A stretch of 64,000 bases of DNA, taken from NCBI GenBank assembly GCA_029706075.1, contig JAINUG010000014.1, positions 1,322,501-1,386,500 on the forward strand, read 5' to 3'. Made by a program: the position numbers and the translations under genes. The notes under the pieces are model-generated. The model was not told the origin of the DNA, searched no databases, and saw only the letters and a program-made list of their open reading frames with translations. The stretch is from Aldrovandia affinis (Eukaryota; Chordata; Actinopteri; Notacanthiformes; Halosauridae). Within the stretch, counting starts at the first letter, position 1; each line of letters opens with the position of its first letter. This document shows, piece after piece, positions 1 through 9,600 of this stretch.

Positions 1-11
1 AGTGGACTCAC

Positions 12-415
12 CAGGTTTAGCTGCTGGAACCTCAGGGGCGGAGGACGTCCCAAAGAGCCGGGAGATGATGCTGCGTTTCTGGGGCGGGGCAGCGGTCGCC
101 GCAGCGACTGGGGGTGTGGGCGACGGGCAGGGGGCAGGACGCTCGAGTGCCTGGGACGGGGGCTGCGTTTCAGCGGCAGGGGGTGCCGTTGCGACGGGAG
201 GAGCAGGGGGGGGAGGAGGAGGGGAGGGAGAGGGGGATGGGGACTGTAGATTCTGGGCAGGGAGGGGGGGTTGTGGGGTCCCGGGACTGGAGCTGCCTGT
301 GGAGGCGCCGCTGGGGGGGACGATGGGGGACTGCGACCCTGAAGACGGACTCTGTCCGTTGGCTGGGCCCGGCGATCCATAGCCTTTACCGCGGGTTTCC
401 ATCATATCCAAGAAA
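12..415 (-). CDS. rabl6: RABL6 coding exon 9 (Ser/Pro-rich region)
   Basis: 404 nt, entered in phase 2 and reading [20 protein letters not shown], then a long Ser/Pro/Ala-rich low-complexity tract, then [18 protein letters not shown]. This matches the disordered middle of RABL6, where low-complexity sequence varies but the [10 protein letters not shown] block is kept. Acceptor TTTTCAG at 416-419 and donor GTGAGT at 6-11, so the gene continues beyond the left edge. Confidence 0.9.
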
Positions 416-631
416 CTGAAAAACAATTTAAAAGACAACATTTTACAGCAATACAGCCAAGTTAAGTATGTATTTATCAAAGCAACTCCCAGTGAAACAT
501 GTTGTACAGTTCCCCTGCAGTTACAGCGTGTGTGTCTGTTTGTGTATGTGATCTGGAGTTTACAGCAATACAGGTTGTTAACATGTGGCCATATGTCAAG
601 TAATGACCACTGTAAATGGACCCCTGCCTGT

Positions 632-672
<41 letters not shown>

Positions 673-3600
673 GCGCGTCTGTCGGTTTGGATGCATGTGT
701 TGTAATCCTGTATGTATGCGTGTGAGTGAGTGAGTCAGTGAGTGAATAAGTACATTGATGTGGAATGTACATGTCGTGTGTGTGTGTGTGTTGGTGTGGA
801 GCATACATGTCATAGTTCTGGTCTTCGGTCTCTTGCTGGACAGTCAGCTCCTCCAGCATGGCGTCGATGTCCAGCTGGTTGGTCTCCAGCTGCCGCAGCA
901 GTGTTTCCCTCTGCGGAGAGACAGGAGTGCTGACCGAAACCGCACCCAACGTCCCTTTAACCTCCCCTCCACCTCGACACGGACACAGGGGCCGCGTCCA
1001 GACTGACAACAATCCGAACGCGCAGCTCAGTTCAACCACAGCAAGGCGGGGCCTGCCCTTTATGACATGCCTCCTGGACGTGCCGTTATTGGGAACTGCT
1101 TCTGCTAGCGGATACAACACGGGCGGATAGAGTGTCAGAATATTAGCTGCCCTGTGCCGCTGTTCACCTCTCTGCTATCAATAATGAAGCCCATCACAGA
1201 GAGGTTCAGTCAGCTCATGTGACCAGAGGGAGGGGAAAAACACACTCACTGGACCACAAAACCTCAAGACCCACAAAGGGCTTTGGAACAAAACAAACAG
1301 TTTCAAGTGACCGTAATTTGATTTTTAATTCATGCAAACCTCTCCTTTTGTCGTGTCGTAAGCGGTAGGCATTAGAGGGCGAATTGGGTCTTTTATGAAC
1401 GCGTTCAGCTCAGGTAAAAACATTCGGCTGGACATTTATACATTAGCCTTGTGCTGCGAGTGCCACTGAACTAGCGTGTGCTTGAACAGTACGTCCAACT
1501 AAACACTTTCCTTCTCATTTTGGAAAAACCGAAAGATTAATTACATTAATTAGCTCACTTGAAGTTCTGTACTGAATCGTAATCACAAATGGCAGTTTAA
1601 GATAATAACTAAGTGTGCTTTTAAAGTGTATATATTAGGGAAAGTCACTGCGCTGACAAAGTATCGCCAAAGCCTGTGTACTGAACAATACACAGACAAG
1701 GGGCGAACGGTAACAGTGCACACATTTACTGCTCTTTGCGGCCCTGCTGAGAGACTGCTGGGAGTGGGTAGTGAGCTCTACGAGCAGTGAGCTTGTTCAC
1801 TGCGTCCCCCTACAGCCAACGTGCCATTTGAATGATGCGGCCCTTCAGAAACTCTCCCCGGTGGTCTTTAAAAATAGATACGGCGCGCAACGTCTTAAGC
1901 CGCTGCAAGCGCCGCTGGATTTCAGCTCTCAGAGACGTTGGCGATTCTTACGCTTTTCCCCTTTGGTGTTAATGCATACACAGCACAGGCAGCCATTGTA
2001 GCACAGTCGCTTGGCACGAACGGTTTGCCTCGTGAGACGGACGAGGCCGAGGCAAACGGGGAAAACTCAGCAGGACTGACCTGCAGCTGCAGGAAGGGAA
2101 TGTTGAAGAACCTGTGCAAGTACTTCAGGCCAAAACCGTTCTTCATGGAAGACTCAGCGTAGTGAATGTAAGACGAACCGCGAGGTCTGAAACACAAACA
2201 AAAAGAACAATAATCAGATGCTCTGATCGACCCCGTCTCGCCCAGTTTTTTTTGTTTTCTCCCCAATTTGGAAACGGGAGTTGCGCTTCTCAGGTTACTG
2301 TTAGGCCACCCTCACCCTCGCCCCAAGTGCACTGCGACTGAAAGGTGTGCGCTCCTCGGATTTTACACCCTTAAGGCCACACAGAACTACAGGAGGAAGC
2401 TTGCGCCTATTGGAGGAGAGGCGCATCTCTCACTGACGTACGGTAGCTTTAGGACACCTTTCCTTCTTTGGGAGACGCTAATGCAGCAGTAATGCAACGA
2501 ACCCTGCCCGACTTAAAGCCACCTATCTTTGGAGGGACAAGACCAAATAGGTCATGCCACTATGGACTCCTGGTCATAGTTGGCCAATGACACAACCAAG
2601 GCCAAGAGCCTGCGACTACAAGTCCCAGCCTGCACTTGTGATGAGCACCTTCACTGACTGAGCCAGTTGAGAGCCTCAGTGTGCACACTGATGATAACTC
2701 ATACTGCTGCATTTCCCAGAGCATTGCATCAGGTGGATGGGCCCCTACGTCAGGGGTGTCCAATCTTATTAGAAAATGGCCGGTGTGGATGCATGCTTTG
2801 GTCCTAGCCCAGCACTAAAACACCTGATTCAACATCTTGATTGAATAACATGATTAGCTGATTAGTTGAATCAGGTGTTTTAGTGCTGGGCTAGGACAAA
2901 AGCATGTGCCCACACCGGCCCTTTTCGGATAACATTGCACACCCCTGGCCTACATTGATGAAGCGCAGTCTCCCTGACCAATACACAAGGTGGATGGGCT
3001 TACAGTGGACACAGAGGTCGAGATGACCCTGTTCGCACACTGCGGCGACCGGTGAATCAGAGCATGCGCTGAGCAAATGCGGTTCTTATGAACGCGGCCG
3101 GGCAGACTGCGAAGACGTCAGAACGGCGCCCCCTACCTGTCGAGGCCTGAGATGAACTCGCGGATGTCGTCCGGCAGGATGACGCGGTGCTCGCCCATGT
3201 CCCGGTGGTTGCCCAGAACGCACACGGGCACGTGGTTGGGCACCCTGGGCAGCTCCCGCAGGATGTAGTTGAAGGTCCTGGGAAAGTGGTGAGTAAGGGA
3301 AAACGACGACATCAGCACAACACTATACTTTCGGGAAAACTCCCATCTACATCTCGGGTCATTAACTCTGGGGGATTTCTGAGCATAATTAAGAGTGCTT
3401 ACATTAAACATTATTTAGCCAAAACCTTTAGCTTGGTGGAGTACAGTAGAGTACAGTACAGTACAGTACAGTACAGTAATACAGTACAGAACATACAATG
3501 AGCCTATACAATCAGGAGTGGGAATGGCACTCCCAATGCACAGCAGTTTGATCAATGTCCTCCGATGTCCATTTCCACAGTGGCATCCTTCAGGTACACT

Positions 3601-6600
3601 GTCCATTCACACAAGCAGTAAGTCTCGACAAAGGGCCGAACACTCCCCTAACACTCAGAAATGGCTGGAAGCATGTGACAGTGGGTTGTGGTAATTGATG
3701 GTAAATCATCTGGGAATCCCGTTTACCACACGGCATCGGTGTGAGGCAGCCACAACACACCGGTAACCCCGACTCGGAGTAACGCGATCCCTCGGCGCCT
3801 TATGACAGCGGCGTCCGGTTACTGAGCCGCATCACGGAAAGGAAACTGAAACAGAAGCGCAGAGGACCTCGCGCGAGGATTCCTGCCCCTGCTCCAGAAC
3901 TCTTACCATTGCTTGGTGATGTCGAACATCAGGATCACCCCGTTGCAGTTCTTGTACACGTCGAGGAACTGAGCGTCCAGAGCCAACTCGCTTTCAGACT
4001 GCAGGCGGAGCAGAAAACACAACATTTGTTTAGAACACAACTCACTTCAGATTGGAGGCAGAACACAAAACACAATATTTGCGCACAAACACACACACAC
4101 ACACACACAACACACACACACACACACACACCCGCACCCGCACAGACACAGACACAGACACAGACACAGACACAGACACAGACACAGACACAGACACAGA
4201 CACCACTGTTAAGCTCTGAAGGCCTGTCACAGCTGTAAACCTTTTTCTAAAGGGTGTAAACTCCTGTGTGGGAGCTCTGATGGGCACAGCCTTTAATGGT
4301 ACTATAGTCACTAACAGCAGACACAAAGACCAATGGAAACATAAAACAAAAGTGTTAAAGTGACAGCACTGTACCTCCTGGGGCTCGTTTTCCAGTTTCA
4401 GGCTCTCCCCTCGTTTTTTACCTTTACCTGCAGTAGTTCAGAAAGATGAAAATCAAACGCCGCCATCAAAATACCGAAATGCACATTCTGTTGCAGTCAC
4501 AGGCAGGCATCCAAAACCACACAGCACAGCATAATTAAATAATAACCATCATTATTATTTCAACAGTTCCAAATCCATACATGCATAAACCAAACCGTTA
4601 GGGAAGACGAATTTGAGCAGGCACATCGCATCGAGTTAAGAGGGGCGTGTAAGTGCTGAAAGAGGAAGACGATGACAATGGATCGTGCTTATAAAGCGCC
4701 TTTCATGGATCACAAAGTGATTTACGGTGAGCGGGGGTGGCAACTCAACTGATCCACCACTAATGAGCAACACCGGCTTTGTTGTGGCACGGCGGCCATT
4801 TTGAGCCAGGGCACTCTCCACACATCAGCAGCGGTGGGGATGAAAGATTCTTCTTTAACCAGTTAAAATGAGGGATGCTTACAGTGGGTAGCCAGATTGA
4901 GAGAGCTCGCTTGAGAAATGGGCCAGGGCATCAGGGAACTTCATCATTTTTGCGTAATATGCCACGGGATCTTTAGTGACTGTAGGGCAAGTGAGAATTA
5001 AATAAAAATGACTATTTCTGAATCCAGTAGCCAAGTCAAATGCCCTTGTTTAAAGTCCAGCACTCTGAATACCGAACACAAGTGGTAGGCCTATTACATG
5101 TTAAAACCCCTCACTTATCCTACATGTAAAATACATTTGATTTGATTTAATTTAATAATTATTACATAGTAATAACAATATGATTTAATTATCAATTAAA
5201 TCGCTAAACTGCTAAAATGGCAGAGCAATCTGATGGATCAACGTTAGTCAAAATATAGAACTGGTTTATTTAGTTACGATACTAAGAGAAAGACGACATA
5301 TTCCACGTCCAATCTACAGACGTAGGTTTACTACCTAAACAAACATTCAATCTTAGCTGTAAAAAACGAAAGAGATGAAATGGAATATGAGCACAGCCAA
5401 ACAAAGCTTGTCTCTCCCAAAATGCACAACAAACACACAGCCAGAAAACGAAGCAGAAGTGAGCACCAAACTGTAAGATCCGTGGACCGCGAAAACTCCA
5501 CTTCAGAGACTAGTTTGAAAACTAGAATGAGAAATGTAGAATGAAAATGAAAAATGACCTTCAAAGCTGTAGACAGACAAAGTAAAGTCACAGGCCACAA
5601 TAACTGTTTGGGGGAGGGGCTCTTCCTAGCCTGCATAATTAATTTACCATTAAAGGAGGAACCTGGTCTGCACCCGTTTTTATATATTTATTTTAGGTCA
5701 CTTAACACAAGACGGCTCTTCAAGGTTATCACTGAAATGACCCTCTCATGACGAGTTTTGTGGCGACACCAAACAATGCCGTGTTGGGCTTTTGGGAAGA
5801 AGTTTTGTTTATACAGAGATGTTGGTCGACGAGGCCTATGTCTCTATGTGACAAGGCCAATTGTGACACGTTTTCTCCGCGAGCTGCAAAATTCCAACAT
5901 AGTGCTCATCTTTTAGGATCAAAAATTGGTGTAGAAGTGTAATATCTGCTACATGCACGCACGCACGCACGCACAAGTTAGTCTGAAGCCTGTTCCTCTG
6001 TGTTTACCTAATAGCCTTATCTGGGTTTGCCTTTGACGTGACAAAAGTGAATTAGGACCCGCAACTGAATTTCTCATCTGAAAGATGGGGTCTCCTACAA
6101 CACAGCATTAGGACATTCGTTATCTGCTTGGTCCAGATGTTACGAAGGCCCCCTACTGGCCCACCAAGAAACATATTTTTGCTTCCCTCCCATCTGAGTA
6201 CTAACCAAGCCCAGTCCCACTGAGCTTACGCCACATAGCAGGAGTAAGTTACAGGGCGGTATAGTACACTCCTGGTGAGTCTCAGTAATATACATCTGAC
6301 AGTTTGTGAGTACACACATGAATGGGGTGCATCTACAAACCAGCCACCCGGATACGAGGTGGAGAGAAATGAATTATTCAAACCCTTAACTAACGTATGC
6401 ACTCATTAGGAAAATGTGTGTGCGTCCACCTCTGGAGCAAACACTAAGTATAAGAGCAAAGTTAATGTACAATGAGTCGCGGGGGAGGCAATACCATGGC
6501 TAATGCTTTGTCAGGAAAAGGAGCGGAGTTCAACCAATATTCAAAGGTAATGTTACAATGTCTATTGAGCGCTATCGAGTGCTTATTCGAACACAACAAA

Positions 6601-9600
6601 CAGGTACAGAGCAGAAGGAGCAGGTACAGAGCACAACACTATATATATACACAAACTGTAAACATGTGGCTCTGCTCCCATGAGTGACAGCAGAGGATGC
6701 CTTGTTTGCACTCAGACAGCACAGCAGAACATGGGAGGCAGGCCAACAACACCACAAACAGCACACAGCCTGGACTTCACAGGCACTGCTGACTCTCACC
6801 TAAACCTTCAGAAAGAGGGGTTTTTTGGCCTGAAGGGATTGCGGGTGGGGAGCAAGAAAAACAATGTTAATATTAATGACTATTAAAATGCAGAGCACCA
6901 ACCAGACGTACGATACGCGATGTATCGGCCAGGAGTGGACTGCAGCTCTACAAAACTAATTGAGCAAAAAAGATAAAGTGAAGAGGAGGACAACAGAGGC
7001 AATAATGGCGCATCACTGCGCTGGAAGTCAGAGCTTTATCTGTGCTGTTAATTTAACATTTACATTTTAGGCATTTAGCATTCATGCTCTTATCCAGAGT
7101 AACTTACAAAAAGGGTATTTATACATAAGATGAATCATGGTTAGTGCAAGAGATCAGTGTAGTAACATTAAAATAGACAGCACTTGTTGGCAGCACCTCG
7201 TTCCACGTGGGATCCTATGAAAGATACTTTTCTATAAACATTGACTCTTTCAAGCTGGAGGTCTTCTGAGGACAGACAACAACACGCTTTAATAAAAGGA
7301 AGTGCCTTGTATCTACAGCGATCACAAGAGAGGAGGGCTTGTTGGTCTGGAGCCCGAAGCCATGAAAAAAGCATTCATTCAACGGACGGCTAGAGCCGCG
7401 TCATCGAAAGGCAGCGTCGTTCTGAAATACTGTTAGAACAGCAGAGACGCTAGCAGAATTCGGGGTTTGCAACAGTAGTTTTGTACCACAAAAAACTAAA
7501 AACAACAACAAAGAACACTCAGACGAGCAAAGGAAGGCAAACCACTCTCAAAGAATCTGCTGACGTGGTGAATACATTTGGCTGATGCCACCCTACCGGT
7601 TTCAAGATAAAAAGCCACACAAACAAACAGAAGCACAAAGCACAAATATCCTGCCTAAAATGATTCATAAGGACATCCTGTTTCTTCTGAATTTCAATGA
7701 AGGCGAGGGTTTTTCCAGTCATGTGTTCTGCCCAAAACCGTATCCGGTGACATACGCATGCTCGCTGCAGAAAGCTCTTTCATCGGATTGGCCTCAGTAG
7801 TAAATAACCTGTCTTTTTGAGCTTAGCAAAAGGAGACTAAGTAAAAGGAGACTAAGGGGGGATTTCATTGCGGTTTTGCGGAAATTCATAAAAAGGGATT
7901 TTAAAAAGTTAACCAACCAAGATTATTTCAGGTTGAGTTGAGTTAGCAGAACAATATTTTGCACTGATAGCAGGAAGCCTTTTTTTTTTTTTTTTTTTTT
8001 TTTTTGTGTGGAACAACTTGCCAGGTCATGTCACTTGAGGATATTCTTTAGACTAGGAAATGGCGACTATATTAGCCATTTGTTGCTAATTTAACAATAA
8101 ACATGCAAAATTAATTTATAGACCTGACTCAGTGGAAAACTTTCAACTTTTACTCTTTTTTTGTTATTTAGAGGTATTTTGGCACCTGGTCAGCTTCTCT
8201 GTGAAGTTCCTGAACTTAGGTTGACCAGCATTGACCTTTTTTAAAAATTTTTATTCAATAATCATTTTTACAGTAAATGTTACTTTTAACAATTACCTGA
8301 AACTGTACTGTAGAATTTTGACATTTCACAGACTTTTAGTTTTGGTATTGACAATTTTTGTATGTTGGGGAAATTACTTACTTTGGAGATATTACTGCTG
8401 ATTTCTCTCACACACAAACACAAACACAAACACAAACGTACGCATACACGTACACACATGTCGATACCCTTCCAGAAGACGGCTCACCGTCGACTCTAGG
8501 TCTTACAAGAAAAACTCACCTTTGTCCACCACGTCCCAGACCTCCACCTTCACCACGTCATCCGTTGCTGTAAAAAAAAAACAGAGAGACTGAGAAAAAT
8601 AATACTGGCGAAAAGGCCCACCTGACTAACACGTAGCTTAACTAGAATCAAGCTTAAGCCACGCTCACCACTTAACCACACTCGACACAAACGGTAGATC
8701 ATGTAGCAAAGGAACGAACCAATTACTGGAAGTACTATTTGAACGATTTTAATGGAGAACATTTATTTTTGTATTAATCTAAAATAATTAATGGACATTA
8801 TTAACTTTCATCTCTGAAAGTATGTAAGAACGAGTCTTCAGTCATTATCTACAAACAATGAATGAACCTAAAATCTATTTACTATTCTATTAAAAAACCT
8901 ATTACCCTATCGATCACCTACCTACCATCTACTTATCGTGACTAATGGCCTAGGCTATTGGGTGTAACGGGTTATGGAACACAGTATTTACCTTGTTGCG
9001 CGCCCAGATCTGAAGTGTAACAGTAAGCTCAAAAGGAATGTTGCATGAAAGAATTGCGAAATGGATTATCTCCGATTACTCAGGGAGGCCAGCATCAGCA
9101 AATCACAAATGGATCAACACTGTGAAAAATAATTACAAATGCATAACCGTGCCGGCATATTTGGCTTTGGAGGGGCGTGGTAAGTGGATAAAGTCATTAT
9201 CGGACAGGGGGGCCTCTGTCTGGGTGCGGCACAGGGACGTTGGGCCACTTCTCTGCAGATCTCCTCATCCTACACTCCTGGCTGGCAGTGTGGTGTAATG
9301 GTTAGGGAGCTGGGCTTGTAACTCAGAGTTTGCAGGTTCAATTCCAAGGTGGGACACTGCTATTGTACCCTTGAACAAGGTACTTAACCTGAATTGCTTC
9401 AGTAAAATATCCAGCTGTATAAATGGATTGTATGTAAAAAATGTATACTGTGTAAGTCGCTCTGGATAAGAGCGTCTGCTAAATGCCTAAAATGTAATGT
9501 AATGTTAACGAGAATGGCTTTATGTATACATCCAGTCTTCTCCAGGGAGCCGTCTGCATTGGCTAACAGGATGAGGGGAAGCCAAAATGATGTTGCAGGG

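Larger units (their letters stand above)
4428..8519 (-). other. Large RABL6 intron 3-4
   Basis: Besides the repeats listed separately (4675, 6115, 7055, 7978) there are GCAC repeats at 5953-5975 and a CAAACA-type array near 8409-8440. No exon or RNA gene was recognised. Confidence 0.75.

Noticed and set aside
596-1120. 174-codon minus-strand frame as a separate protein
   Set aside because: Only its middle ([12 protein letters not shown]...) is real: it is RABL6 exon 8 read through into introns and a CA repeat.
2216-2290. Further copy of the 54-kb SINE (TTTTCTCCCCAATTTGG)
   Set aside because: Only about 17 bases match and the surrounding order of phrases is not kept.
3935-4326. Cys/Val- and Thr/Gln-repeat frames
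   Set aside because: Translations of CA and CAGACA microsatellites.
6188-6264. Functional 5S rRNA gene
   Set aside because: Only the 5' and central part is recognisable, with many substitutions, and it is embedded in an interspersed repeat.
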